Shown: piece after piece, positions 39,301 through 54,300 of the stretch | Position numbering within the stretch: the stretch's first letter is position 1 | Layout of the letters: the number at the start of each line of letters is the position of its first letter | Assembly (NCBI GenBank): GCA_963576475.1 | Contig: OY754982.1 | Span: 4,429,201-4,493,200, forward strand | DNA: 64,000 bases | Source of the DNA: Molanna angustata | Lineage: Eukaryota > Arthropoda > Insecta > Trichoptera > Molannidae | Direction: 5' to 3' | The notes under the pieces: generated by a model | Database searches by the model: none | What the model saw: the letters and a program-made list of their open reading frames with translations, nothing else | What the model was told of the DNA's origin: nothing | Program-made: the position numbers and the translations under genes

Positions 39301-42300
39301 TATCTAGCTTCAAGGGCGCTTTTCAATCTATAACAGATAGTCCCTTAATACAGAATGACAATTTGAAAATTGACTGATTCATATTGACATTTCCACCGAG
39401 TGTTGACATGAGATGAAACTGTTTTCCTTACGTTGGTGTATTGGCGAGCTTGACTGGTGGGGGCAGGGGTGCGGGCGAAGGGGGAGGCGGGGGCGCCTTA
39501 TTACTGCAATATGGAAGCGGGAACCGCCAACCGTACAGACTGAGACAGACATATTCATTCAGTTCAACCTTTCTCTTTCTATTCTCTTTCAAACTTTTGT
39601 TAGACAAATAATTTGACTCTGTGTGTGACAATCGGCAATGCAGAAAATTTTGAATTATAAAATATATCTTCAATTGTAAAATATGCTAGTGATAAATGAC
39701 TGACGTCACAAACAAAAAAAACATATTTTTAATTGGTAGGTATACAAGCTATTTTTGAATTATATAAGGGTCTTTATAAAAATTATAAAACCATCATTAA
39801 ATTACTCATTTTTGAACAAATGCTTTATAATAAATTGTGTTCCTCCTTATATAAATACTTATCATAAATATACTCTATCCTTTAAAAGATGAGTGCATTT
39901 TCGAATGCATAAATATAAATGTTGAAACATTATTTCTAAGGTCTAGAGAATTTAAAATCTCTTTGTTGGTAAAAAAAATATAAAATCCTACATAAATTTC
40001 CTGCATTACGATTTCAATAAACAAAGTTGATATAAAAGAATATATTATTTTCCCAAAACCAATTTGATAGTACAGAAAAGGATGTAAATGTAAATATTAA
40101 TTTCATTTTTATTAAGAATGTGATATTTTTTATATTGTCCAAAAATATTTTCATACAAAATCATCTAAACAATTGTTTTGATGTTGTAAATTAATAAGAT
40201 TAAAAAAAAAATACTGAGATATAATGTCCGAATTGATGAATTTAATGTCATGTTAAAATAAAAGTGTATTAAAAAAATGTTAGGGAGTTCAAATGTTTGT
40301 TAGTAATAAAAATGTAATAAATGAGACATCAATTAAAAAAATAGTGCTGTGATAAAGATAAACATGAAAATTTTAGTAAAAATATAAACTATTTCAATTA
40401 TGTCAATGGTAGAATTTAGGATTCAATTATATCAATTGATTTTTTATAAAATGAATGATTTTTAAAATATTATATAATGCACATCATTGTATGAAATAAC
40501 AGACACAGGTATTTTTTAACAGATTTTTAATTATCTCAATAGAAACGAAGTTGGAATATTTACTTTTTTATAAAAACCAATTCTCTCAATAGATGGCGTT
40601 ACAACAAAAATAAATAAAAATAATAAGAATGTTGTTCATAATTTCACACATAGATGGCTGTAGTAAAAATTCCTTATTTTCAAGCGAAAAGAATTTCAGT
40701 ATTACAATATATAGAACTTTCAAAATTGAATTGATAAGAATCTCATTAAAAAGGCATAATTGGTGAACGTTGGGCAAGCGCATAAAGTGATCACGTAAAC
40801 CAGCCGATGACAGGTCGTAAGCCCTGTAGGTGCCTTGATATCCCGGTTCTCCTACAGTAAATATTCCAACTTCGTCTCTATTGAGATAATTAAAAGTCTG
40901 TTAAAAAATATCTTTGACTCCCAACAGGGAAAAAAATCCAATGTTTGCGCATATGCAATAATAAAAATATTCGAACAGACACAGGATTATTTTTCACATT
41001 ATTATTATAATTTTAAAAAGAAAAAAAAACTATGAATTTTCAAATTAAATCCCACCATTGACTATAAAACATTGAAATGCAAAAATGTTAGAAAACACTA
41101 TAATATAAATGAAAGAAATGATGTTCACAATAAATTGAATTGAACATTTAATATTAATGTCAGTTTTTTTATTTTATTTTGAAGGAATGAAAAAGTGCCT
41201 TTGACAAAGCATGCTGATACTATTTCTAAACAAGGAATATTGAAAATATGTACTAACATTTAGATTTCAAAACAATCTATAGATGAAATTAAATAAAAAT
41301 CTAGATGTCATCCTAACATTCAACACATAAAAATGTGAATAAAAGGAAAAAAATCTAAAAACTGCTACAAAAAAGTAAACATGTATGTATTGTATTTTTA
41401 ATGATAATTATTTTATTTATTTATGAATTGTTTGTAAATTTTATTTACTTTTATAGAAAAAATATTTTAATGATAAACAATAAAACTCTCTTAAGTCATT
41501 CATACTAATTTATTACAATTATTTTTATATAAAAAGATTTTTTCAAAAAATAATGTATGAGTCAGTATGTTCACAGAAAAAAACAACAACCGTTGTTTTA
41601 ATTTTTTTATTCATCTTTTTTGTGGTATTCATGTGAATTTTATTGCAAAAAAAAAATATTTTTTTGATATTCGTAAGAGAGTAATTTAGCAAAAACTAAA
41701 TATTGTTTAACCAGTATTTTTTGTTTTTTAATTAGCAATTGTTTTTTTTATTTGGGTATCAACATTCGTAAAAAATAATATTAAACAAATCTCACCTTCC
41801 CAACTTGGCCTCATCCTCTTCGTGCTTTTTTGACTTTCTATTGCAGATAGTCGCTATGACACCTTGTCTTCTGCAGCAACACAACATAATGTCGACAACG
41901 AGAAGCATCAGAACGACACCGGCTATTACAATGCCGATGATAGCAGCACTCGATAGTGCCGGACCATCGTGGCTTCGAACTGTCGTGTCCATACCTTCAA
42001 ACACATAAAAAATAATTAAAATCTTTTCGTTGACCTCTGATTAAAAAAAAAAACAGATTGAATGCAATCACCGAGTGTTTTCAAAATATATACAAAATGT
42101 ATTTATGTAATAGTGTTTATATAGCGTTACATAATAAAACTAAATTAAGGTTAATTTTGCAGAAAAACAGAAGAAAATTAATTTTGAAAAAAATGTTTTA
42201 TCAATAAAGGGAATAGGGATAGCTGTCATTCCTATTTTTCAATTTTGATATATTAAAAAAATATTGCTACAATAGATTCCAAAAATTGAATATAGTAAAA

Positions 42301-45300
42301 TTAAAGTTTTTATACTTGGATGTTCATCAATAAAAAAATTTATCACAAAATAATGTATTTATTTATTTATTTATTACACAAAAATAAAAATTACATATAT
42401 AAGCTGACTAATAATGTCTCACTAGGCAAAAGCCTGTTCTGGGACTGTTATTTTACACAGTTGGGTATTTTTATTCATTTGTAATGTTCAGAATATGTGA
42501 ATATATACACTGCATACTCCTTGGGACATGGGGTGATGCATAGAATAATAATAGTATAGAATACTCTTTAGCCTGCAGTAAACGCGACTGCTTTATGTTG
42601 ACTAATTTGGTCAACATTTTGCTACGAGCATTCAGTAATCATTTGGCCGTCTGCGTGGATACGTTATCCAAATAGGGAATTTTTTAACTGCTTGCAAAAT
42701 TATTTACGCAGTCATAACGAGTAGTACTATACAAACAATGTCTACCAGCAGAGTCAAACATATATTGACACGAGCCGGCCAATAAAACGTCTTCACTTTT
42801 TCAGCGAGTTATTGTATGGGAATGAGTATTCTATAGATTTATTATTATTCTATGGGTGTAGTATGATGTGTATAATTATGATTTAATGTTAGCAATACAA
42901 ATCAAAACAATATTTATTTTGATACATAACGTCAAGTTCAGATAATTACAGGACATTTTTTTTTGACAGGTAAAATGCTGAATATTAAATAATGTGGTTT
43001 AAATCCAAGTATAAAAGCTCATGTGATGCTTTATAATACCAAAACAATAAAATATCATACAATTTTTTGTACATCAACTAATAAAAAAATTATATAAAAC
43101 TAATACTTAATATGTAGGTACTTGTTTTGAATTTTGAATAAAGTAAATTTTATGAAAGTATTTTTTTATATATAAATGGGAGTATACAACAATTTTGTCT
43201 GTATTATTTGATCAAATATGACTTTTGGATTTCTTGCTGCAAAACACAAAAAGATAATGATTATAATATATTTATTTAAATGCAATGTTATTTTTGTTGC
43301 ATAATATTTGAGAGGTATAGGTAGGTGTGTAGTGCTTGCAATTTTTTAGAAAGATAAAATAAAATATATTGGAAGACGAATGAACAGTTTAATCCCGGAA
43401 CAATATTTTTTGCATAAACATGAACACAGACAATGCTTAGATGTAACATATAAAATGATAGTCTCAAATTTTGGATTTATTTCTATGGAATGCTACATTT
43501 GTTCTATATTACAAGCATAAAAACGATTTCTCTTACTGAAATTATTATTGTATATTTCAAAAATATACAATATTTTATCTGTATTATAATTGTTTAATAA
43601 TGTATTTGATAAAATTATTCAAATACCGAAATTAAAATAAATTTCTTCACAATTTATCTGTAGTTGAGTTCATGCTTATGAAAAAAATATCAATTTGTTA
43701 GTGCATTGGAAGACAATATGAAGGTAAAAAAATGCTTCAAATCCATCACCTAGAATAGATATAAAAACTATTAAGTCATTCTTTACTAGTTCAATTTGAA
43801 GATGACGACATATAAATAGAAATTTTAAGTAGATATATCAAATATATTCAGACCAGTCATCTTCAAACTGGTAAATTTCAGAGATTAAATAGAAATTATA
43901 AGTCTCGTGCTCTTAGTACATAAAAAAATATTGAATAAAAGATTGACACAGATGATAACATTATGGATGTTCAAATTCTCTAACAGAAACGTGCAACGTC
44001 TAAAAAAAAAGAATTTTTCATAAGAAAAATAACCTCGTCTCATCCTAAAAATATATATATACAATGTTAAAAATATAAACACTTTCTGAAAAATAAAGAA
44101 ATAAAAGAAACCTAACTAAATTAACATAATGTCAAAAGCTCTAATCATTTTTGAAACAAAAGTTTTATAAACAATGTGAATGAGAAAAAAAAGGTATTTT
44201 TAATAACACATTTTTTTCTACGGGCGACATTCAGAAACAAACATGCCAAAATGATGATATATAAAATCGTTGGATGATGTGAATTTTGTGAACAATAAAC
44301 TCATTGCCAACAAATAAGGAAAAAAACACACCAGTATTTTAAAAATCAAAAAAAATCTTACTCTAAAGTAAGTTTAAAATAAGCTTGAAAAAAAAAAAAT
44401 CGAAAATTACTTGTCACCCATAAAACATATATACATATTTTGATAAAAAGAATAGTGAAATACATTTCATCAGTTCTCAAATTATAATTTCTTACTAAAC
44501 TGTAATAGTCCCACAAGCATGCTATGCTAACTGTAATAGTCCCACAAGCATGCTATGCTAATTGATCCTGTTAATTTGGTAAAACAAACATTAAATATAT
44601 TAACATACATGTTAATCAGTTTCAAAAGCCAATGTTAAATAATAATCAATAAACGGTGCTAGTTTTATAAGTAAAGCATTTGTTACTCATAGAATTATAG
44701 TATATTATAATTCTATGTTGTTACTATAGTAATTATATATTTATCATGCGAGTTATAATAGACATTCAAAACCATAGATTGTACAGATGTAATATTACCT
44801 TCATAATCGCTTATTGGTGTTGTTTACGGTACGGTGTACATTCTTGCAGTTAGTCAACATGATTTTACTAATGTTAGTAATCCCGAAGTCTTCATATTAT
44901 AATTTATAAATAAGATTATTAAACTTTTAGAATGGAAATGTTATTTATAATATAACTATAACAATTTAATTTCAATATAATCTTTTAAACTACACGATAT
45001 GAAAAAAGCTTGTTTATAAAAAGGGCTCTGAATTTTTAATCAAATATCAATGGTGCCATACTTCGTAAAGTAACTGTAGGTATTAAAAATTTAAAAAAAT
45101 TATATAGTGATACCAATTTATAAGTTAGGTTAAGTTAGTTTATTATTAAGGTTCATAGAATATAAATAGATTTTACACTCATTATCCATAATGATTTTTT
45201 TTAATACTGCCATATTGGAAAGTATTAGATACCACCAATGACTTATACACCTCAATACTTAATCATGCAATTATTTGTTTGTGAACCATTGATTTTTATA

Positions 45301-48300
45301 AACCCAACCTACTATTATATAAACGAGTGTCAAAAAAATAAAACATTTATAAATATTATTTTCTAATTGGGTTCGATTTAATAATGTATTATTATAAAAA
45401 ATATAATATGCATAAATATTAACAGTTGAAATAAATCCATTGAAAAAACAAAACTCCCATCATGAAGGTAAGTATGATACTAGCTCCCATACTAAAAATA
45501 CAAATCAAAATAAAATGAACACATAATGAAAAAAAAAAAGTGGTTAATTTTGTGTTATTTTTTATTAAAATTTAACTAACATACAGTCCACAATAATGTT
45601 TGGTTTATCAATTTTAATAATAATAAAACAAATAAATAAATATGTTTTTTAGATGATAATGAATTTACATTTAATGCAATATAAAATAAATGGCTAAGAT
45701 AATATGAATTTTCATTTTGGCTATTACAGTTGAAATCTATATTTTAAAACTACTAAAGATTATTTTACAATGAATGATAACAAGATAAATAACTATATAA
45801 ATAACATTTGATAACTTTTTTAAAATTATTATATACAAAGGTTAATATTATATATTTTTTAATTAAATTAATATTACAGCTAATTGAATAAAAAATAATA
45901 TATGCAAAGACTAGATGAATTAAACATAATGAAAAAAAAACAAACAGGTAATTAAATGGAATTTGTTGATTATAGGAGTTCCGTGTTTAACACAATATTA
46001 CACATATCATGCTCAAAAAGTTTCACCGCTACACGAACGGGCGGATATTCTCCGCCATAAAATAATTGTTTGAGAAAATTATTTAAATAAATATACCACT
46101 TTGTAGCTTGTATTGTCTACTTCAAAACTTTAATCATAACATATCATATAAATATTATAATTTATGAAATAAAATAAAAAAAAACACCATATTTTTATCG
46201 TGTTGAGAACAAGAGCATTGTACCTACACTACACGTATATGGAGGATATCGTGTCGAGAACAAGAGCATTGTACCTACACTACACGTATATGGAGGATAT
46301 CGTGTCGAGAACAAGAGCATTGTACCTACACTACACGTATATGGAGGATATCGTGTCGAGAACAAGAGCATTGTACCTACACTACACGTATATGGAGGAT
46401 ATCGTGTCGAGAACAAGAGCATTGTACCTACACTACACGTATATGGAGGATATCGTGTCGAGAACAAGAGCATTGTACCTACACTATATGTATATGGAGG
46501 ATATCGTGTCGAGAACAAGAGCATTGTACCTACACTATACGTATATGGAGGATATCGTGTCGAGAACAAGAGCATTGTACCTACACTACACGTATATGGA
46601 GGATATCGTGTTGGGAACAAGAGCATTGTACCTACACTACACGTATATGGAGGATATCGTGTCGAGAACAAGAGCATTGTACCTACACTACACGTATATG
46701 GAGGATATCGTGTCGAGAACAAGAGCATTGTACCTACACTACACGTATATGGAGGATATCGTGTCGAGAACAAGAGCATTGTACCTACACTACACGTATA
46801 TGGAGGATATCGTGTTGAGAACAAGAGCATTGTACCTACACTACACGTATATGGAGGATATCGTGTCGAGAACAAGAGCATTGTACCTACACTACACGTA
46901 TATGGAGGATATCGTGTCGAGAACAAGAGCATTGTACCTACACTACACGTATATGGAGGATATCGTGTCGAGAACAAGAGCATTGTACCTACACTACACG
47001 TATATGGAGGATATCGTGTCGAGAACAAGAGCATTGTACCTACACTACACGTATATGGAGGATATCGTGTCGAGAACAAGAGCATTGTACCTACACTACA
47101 CGTATATGGAGGATATCGTGTCGAGAACAAGAGCATTGTACCTACACTACACGTATATGGAGGATATCGTGTCGAGAACAAGAGCATTGTACCTACACTA
47201 TACGTATATGGAGGATATCGTGTCGAGAACAAGAGCATTGTACCTACACTATACGTATATGGAGGATATTGTACCTACACTACACGTATATGGAGGATAT
47301 TTTCCGCTCGTAATAAAAATAAAGCATGAATAAACAAAATGATTCTAACAACTGGCGAAAATACATAATAATACATACATACATACCATCACGCCATATC
47401 CCTTACGGGGTAAGCAGAGAGAACCACGCGCCATACTCCTCTATTTTTGCATACATTCCTAGCTTCCTTTACATCCATGCATCGTCTCATACATGCTCGT
47501 CGATTATTCAAGCTTCTTATATTTCCTTCTTTCAAAATATCATTCACATGGTCATGCCATCTCTATCTGGGGCGGCCCCTGCTATTCACTCCATCTCTTA
47601 CACCCATGTATATTTTTTTGGTCAGTCGTTCATCATTCATTCTTTCAATATGTCCAAACCACCTCAAGGGATTCACTTTCATTTTATTTATAATACTCTT
47701 CTTCATCTTGCATTCCCTCCTTATGTCCTCATTTTTTATTCTATCATATATCGTTCTATTACATACTCTTCTTTACATACATAATAATATCTACCTATAT
47801 ATAATAAATGTCCAAAATTAACAGACAAAAACATCATGGAGGTGATTCTACGCACCTACGTGGAATAGCGTGTTAATTAAATATGATGATATCGTAAGTT
47901 CCTCATGAAGTTTTTTTTTTCAATAAGATTAGAATAATATTATTTTATTTATGTTTTTTACACACAATATTATTGATTATCGTAATCAAACTTTAAACAA
48001 TAACATCATGTAAAAAGCTAATGAGCACATGCAATTGTATGATAACTACAATAAAAACAGCAGAAAATATTTGGTTGCAGTGCATTGAGCCCCCATAATC
48101 AACAAATACAAATTTTCGTTATTAACATCTCATTCGTCAAAATAAAATTAAAATATATATAACAGTAGGTATATAAAACTTGTGAAAAAAATGCTTTGTA
48201 AAAATGCTGGAATCTGATTAGGCCAGCAAACGTTTCTTATGTTGAATTGATACGAACACTTCGGTGTGTTTGAGATTAGCGTACAACATAAATTAAAGAA

Positions 48301-51300
48301 AAAGTGTAATTGAACTGACATCTATGGATAATTTTAGGTAACAAATTCTAATTGATAATTCTGTTTTTGCTTGTACCCATTTATAATAAAATGAAATGTT
48401 TTATTGATCACATAGTTATAACACTTTAAGAGGGTGACTGCTGCCAACATACCTATTTTTTCAATTTGAATTTGCATCATTACTACAAAACGAATCATTT
48501 TGAAAAAAAAATAACCTAGTTAGTTTGAATATTAATAAAGAAAATATACCTTAACTATTTAATTATGGTCTGTATATATTCTTGTAGGAAAATAATAAGC
48601 ATACCCCGATTTTTGACATTTATCTTAAATTTCTAAAAAACTATAAGGTATAGGCATTATATTTTTTTGTAAATTTAAGAAGATATAAAAATATCTGGAA
48701 AAATAAAAATACAATGTAACGTTGCATTAATGCATCAGGTTAAGTTAATAAACCAAAAAAACTTTTATTTCGCAATGGCGCTGAATGGAAAATAAATGTT
48801 TTATAGGTTTATTTACTAAACCTGAAGCATTAATGCAACCTCACATCATATTTTTCTAGATATTTTTGTATTCTTTAATTTAAAAAAAATATGTTCAATT
48901 ACGCCTTATATTTTATTAAAAATATAAGATAAATGTTGAAAATCGGGGTATGCCCTTATTTTTCTACAAGAATTTATTCAGAACATTATCAAAAAGTAAA
49001 GATATATTTTTCTTTATGAATACCCAAACTATCTAAATTTTTTTTTTTCAAAATGATTTGATAAGAAATAATGATGGTATATCAAATTGAAAAATAGGTA
49101 CGTTGGCAGCAGTCCCCCCCTTAATATGAATTGTTTTTAAACTCACTCCCTGGTTATATCGTGTGAGTGTGTATCCTAGTTTAAATTATAATAAAAATAA
49201 CAACGATAATAGCATAAATTAATGTTTTCTGCTAAAATATTAGTAATTTATAAAAGTTTTGATTGAAATAAAATTGGAAAAATTAATTCATTATTTATGT
49301 TCCTATATAAGTAATGTGCATAGTGATAGATTTAATATTATTTTATTAACAAGAACACATGAATATAGGCAGATTGCATATTAAAAAGCACACATTTATC
49401 TCAATACTATAATTATATTATAGGTACCCACAATTTGAATAATAATACATAAAGGTTATGTATAATATTGATAATTATAATACAACTTCTTACTAATACC
49501 TTATTGTCAATTATGTACTTATTTTATATTTTCATTTTTAAATATTTCTATTAACTGGTTTTACCATCCAAGAACATCAATTTTCATACACACACTGCAC
49601 TAGGTATGCTGTTTTATTCGGATCTATGAAAATGGATAGCAAAAAATCTAATAAAAAAAAACTCTTTTTGGAGAGTTCTACAAAAAAAAGCATCTTTAAT
49701 ATCAATCTTTCAACTTTTCGACGTTAGTTGGACTTCAAATGCTTTGAAAAATATTCTTCAATTTTCATTCTGCCATATATTATTGTATATGTTTCGATTT
49801 CCTGTTCATATTTGAAATAACAACAACATTTTTGAAACAATCATAAGTAATGTTGTTAAAATGCCTACTGAAAAATATTTCATAATAAGCGATAGGTAGA
49901 CCTATATATTTTTTGAATTACAAAAAACTGCCTTGGTTGTACGGGGCCCTTTAGATGAAGATATAGAACAAAACAGCTTATGTTAATAAAAAAATGTGCA
50001 ATATAAAAAAAAAACTAAAAAATATGTTCAAAAAGTATATCCATTTAAAATCCTGGTATAGGGAGATACATGTTTTTTAAAATCCTGGTATAGGGAGATA
50101 CATGTTTTTTTAAATGTGCAACAGTTGAATGTATAAAATAAATTTATCTAAATGTATCAAGAAAATTTATGTTAAATTGGTGTTAAAATTATCACATTTC
50201 TTATGTAATTTACTGCACATAATTAAATATTAATAAAAATGATTTGATTGCACATTTCAGTTAACGTTTTTATACAGGATTGATTGGAAACATTTGAAAA
50301 TATATTTAAATTCTCGACAAATTATCAAAAAATGTCTTTTTCCTCCCTTCCTCATACTTCATAATCAACTATTTTCCCAACTGTTTGTGTTCGATTAATA
50401 TATGTTGGTCAAACACTTTCATTCTTTAAACCACTTTAAACATTAAATTCATTCACATTATGTCAATCGATTAACTTTATTTAAAAGGCTTTAAATTTAT
50501 TAATAGTTTTTATAATGAATTCAGTACATTTATCTAATATTAAGTAATATATTTACCGTAAAAAGGTTATAGTTAATTGATCATTGTTTAATTGAAAAGT
50601 CTTTTAGAAACAATAAGACAAATATAACAATATTATAGTAAAATAATATATCTTACAACATTTTAATCCAAATTCTAATTATTCAAATAGTTTTTAAAGA
50701 TATCTTGAAGAAAATAAATGATTTTTTTATATATAAGTATATTTTTTAAATAATAAGGAGGAATTGACTTTGAAATAAAAAATGAAATACGTCATCAATT
50801 ACATTTCACATTATTTGTTATCAAAAAATTATAGAATTCACTTTAAAAAAATGGTGTACATTTACATAGTTTGTGCACCAAAACTTATGTAAGTAAATCA
50901 TGTTTTATCATAAGAACCATGGGTTTATAATAATTGTGGACAATTGACTCATCACTTAGATTTAAAAATTGACTCATGATGTTATCTTCAAGTAATTGCA
51001 TCATATTGTATTTAATTGTGCTTAAATTTCTGTGACAGTCCACAAGAAATATTTTTGCTTAAACCAATCGGAATAAATACAGGTTATTTTTTTTTTCGAA
51101 AGGACTTACCTAAATACTTGAAATGTTTTTTCCGTAGTCGAGATGTTCGTAAAATTTTGGATAAAACCCATTCTCACCTAATACGTAGAAACACATAGTG
51201 GATAGGTATACTTTTATTACACAAATAATAACCGTTGTTATAAAGATTATCAGATGTTTCCGGATTCTTCAGGGTTTGATTGTGTTTAGGTAAACAAATG

Positions 51301-54300
51301 GAAGATACCACTCACACAAATAAAAAAAACACTTATATACAAAACATTACATAAAAAACGATATGTTTCTGTCTATAAATAACTTGTGCTTTACTTTACA
51401 AACAAGTTATGTTAGACAAACTCTTTAATTATTATTTTATTATTTATATTTATAAAATTATGAATGAACAAAGATGAGTTTGTTCTGTGTGTATGTAAAT
51501 AAATAAAAAAATCTTTAACCCAAAAATGTCATAGCCAATGTCTCATTTCACAAGACAAAAAAGAACACAGTGTAGATTTTTAATGTACATACACAATTAT
51601 TGATGATATTATCAAAGAAATATTTACATAAGTAGGTGTGTGTACCTAGAGTACGATGATCAGTATGTTAAAAATTTAATTAACCATATCACCAGTAGAA
51701 AACAAAATGAGTGACACAATCCACCGATGAAAGTGACAAATAAAATTAAGCACCAAGGATGAATTAAACCTAAATGAAAAATAAAACTATAGATATTTGA
51801 CTAGAATGAACAGTATTGAAGATTTAAATTACATCAAATTACTGTTTCAGAAGGATTAAACATTAGATGCAATAACACTAAACTTTTATTGCATTTTAAA
51901 ATAATAATTTGAAATAGGTTCGGTAATTATTGCCTCCATTGTCATCATTCATTTGGAGCAAAGATCTGTCTATCTATTTATTTGGTAAGGTGAATATTTC
52001 AGTAAGGCTTCAGAGTTGGAGGTCGTCAGTGAAATACAGTACAGAAGAATTATACATTTTGTATGATATTGTTTTATGTACTGTAAGATTTCAAACAGAA
52101 ATTTCATAAAACCGCATTAAATAATAGTAATAAACAATTCCTTGCACCCTGCGCAAGTGGCGAGTTTATTGCCATATGGAAATGTCTACCAACTAATCAG
52201 TGTTTCCAGCCCAAAGAAGTAATATTTGAGTGAGAAATGAATTTAAATAAATTTCTCCTCTGCTGGGAATCAAACCCAGGACACCCGCACAGAAACCAAA
52301 CTTTTTATTAACACAACAAGCAATAAAAAGTGAAATAATTTTCAGCATAAAATTTAAAAGACTCATCAATATGCTGTCAAATTTGAAATACCAGAGACTA
52401 TAATACTTACATAATATGTTCATAGACAAGTGAATTTGAAAATCAAATATTCCAAACTATCAAATCCCATCAGTATATGTGAGTCTTATTGGCTGCGGAG
52501 TAAAAATACTGTTCATTTAAGTGAAATATCACAATGTATACACCATAAAAGGCATTTTGTTAAAAGCTTAATGTTAAATGGATGAAGAACAAGTGGAATG
52601 ATGATCATATGATAATAATTAATGTGTACAAAAATATGAATAAAAGATATTAATTGCGATGAACAATGACATTCCCAACACCATCGGAGAAGTGGTTGTG
52701 CCTCTTCCATAGTATTTACCTGAATGGGGGGAGAAGGGTTTACTTATATATTTCATAAAATATTATATAAATATTACATAATATACAAATGTACAAAATA
52801 CTGTAGGTATAAGTAATATATTATATATATGAAATACTTGTGTATATATAATGAAAACACGGGTAATATTACAATACATCATTAAATATTTTACCAAAAA
52901 AGGAATATATAAAAAATACATAATAGATTATAGAAAATAATTAAATGGGTTTCACTGTTAAACTTAATATTTTCGAGTGAAAAATAAATTGTATAAAAAT
53001 GATAACATACATACCATCATGCCCTGTTCCTTGTGGGGTAGGCATAATATTCACATATTCATGGCTTCTCTTACATTCATGCACACTCTCCTATTATTTT
53101 GTGTCAGTACATTTCCATTATTCATTAAAATAATCTTTCCTTTTTCTGTGGTCAATATACTCATGTTCTCTATATTAACAGTTATGAAGATTTTCTTCCT
53201 CAGATTTTCATTAGTCATTCTTTCAACGTTGCTGAACAACACTGATGCATTCATTTTAATTTTATATCACATTCATTTAAGCAATCAAATTTCTGAATTT
53301 TGTCATACCCATGTTTCACTTACATATATTATATTATGTTGATATTGATAGATAAATTCATAATAATGTAAATGGAATTGCTTATAAAACATATTTACAC
53401 TATTTTTATAGTTGTCTAGTTTAAGTAGTTGTACCGAAATAATATACCTGGCATATTTGTAATCTTAATAATAAAATAAAATTATATTCCAAATAATTTA
53501 CTATTCTCAAATTACAATACTTAACATCATGCTAAAGCAATAAAAATATTGTTAATCAATACATGAAAATAAAAACGAAACTACAAACATAAAAAATACA
53601 ACCCTTTACAAAAAACAAATAATTCAAACAACAATTGAAATAAATTACAACCCCTCAGTATATAAGCAACAAAAAATAGAAAATATTTTTAATGAGAAAA
53701 TAAACTGAGTGAACTGTTTTAATTAGTGTTTTAAAATATGTCATGCATTAAATTTCGAATAAAACTATCGGTAAAAGTATTGTCAATCATTATATTATTG
53801 CCATTATCAATTTCACTATTCCCTTTACCCTTGCCGTAACAAAATAATAAAAACATACCATATTTATTATAAGATGAGTTAAATGGGTGAAGTAAAAAAA
53901 AATATTCAGTAAACAAAATGTTTATTAAAAAATGACTAAATAAATGAAATAAACACAAACACATAATAATAATATATCTAAGACAATTCACGCAAGATCA
54001 CGATATTAAAAAATGAACACTTAAATAATAAACTATCGATAAGTGAGATTTTAAAATGATAGTCTGAATGAGGTAATTATTATCGGACACGACATAACCA
54101 ACAAAACAAGGAAAAAATTCCAAGCACATATAAACTACAACAGTTAGCATTAGACGAAGCACTCGTTACTTGATGACTGTAATAGACATTGTAAAAACCG
54201 GCTTTCTTAGTCTCCTCCTCTCCGTTCTGGTTCCACTTACCTCTGGCTGTTTTGACGTACATCTCTCCCGGCAGGGAGTATCCGATGAGGTTATGAGCCC

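Larger units (their letters stand above)
33385..41795 (-). other. Fas2 intron between transmembrane and tail exons (8.4 kb)
   Basis: AT-rich intron DNA with no coding exon recognised. Separately listed inside it are a 26-bp degenerate array, LINE and SINE fragments near 35 kb, the CCCCCCTAGAC foldback, two tandem GGCTGTGTTTC MITEs, a degenerate repeat at 38.47-38.69 kb, and the 402-bp and 397-bp TA-flanked MITEs. The remainder shows nothing I can name. Confidence 0.7.
41995..54240 (-). other. Fas2 intron between FN3-2 and transmembrane exon (12.2 kb)
   Basis: The intron is removed in the transmembrane isoform. It holds the alternative GPI terminus at its start, plus a 316-bp inverted-repeat element, a 51-bp minisatellite, LINE fragments at 47.4 and 53.0 kb, a TTAA-flanked 691-bp foldback and a tRNA-derived fragment at 52.2 kb. 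Stretches 43.0-46.2, 49.2-52.1 and 53.4-54.0 kb are AT-rich with no recognisable gene. Confidence 0.7.

Noticed and set aside
33385..41795. A PEST-type alternative cytoplasmic exon, as known for Drosophila Fas2
   Set aside because: I looked for an acidic, Pro/Ser/Thr-rich, splice-flanked frame on the minus strand and found none I could support.
46195..47333. Repeat proteins of 347 and 377 residues on both strands
   Set aside because: Both follow from a stop-free 51-bp unit. There is no flanking coding context.
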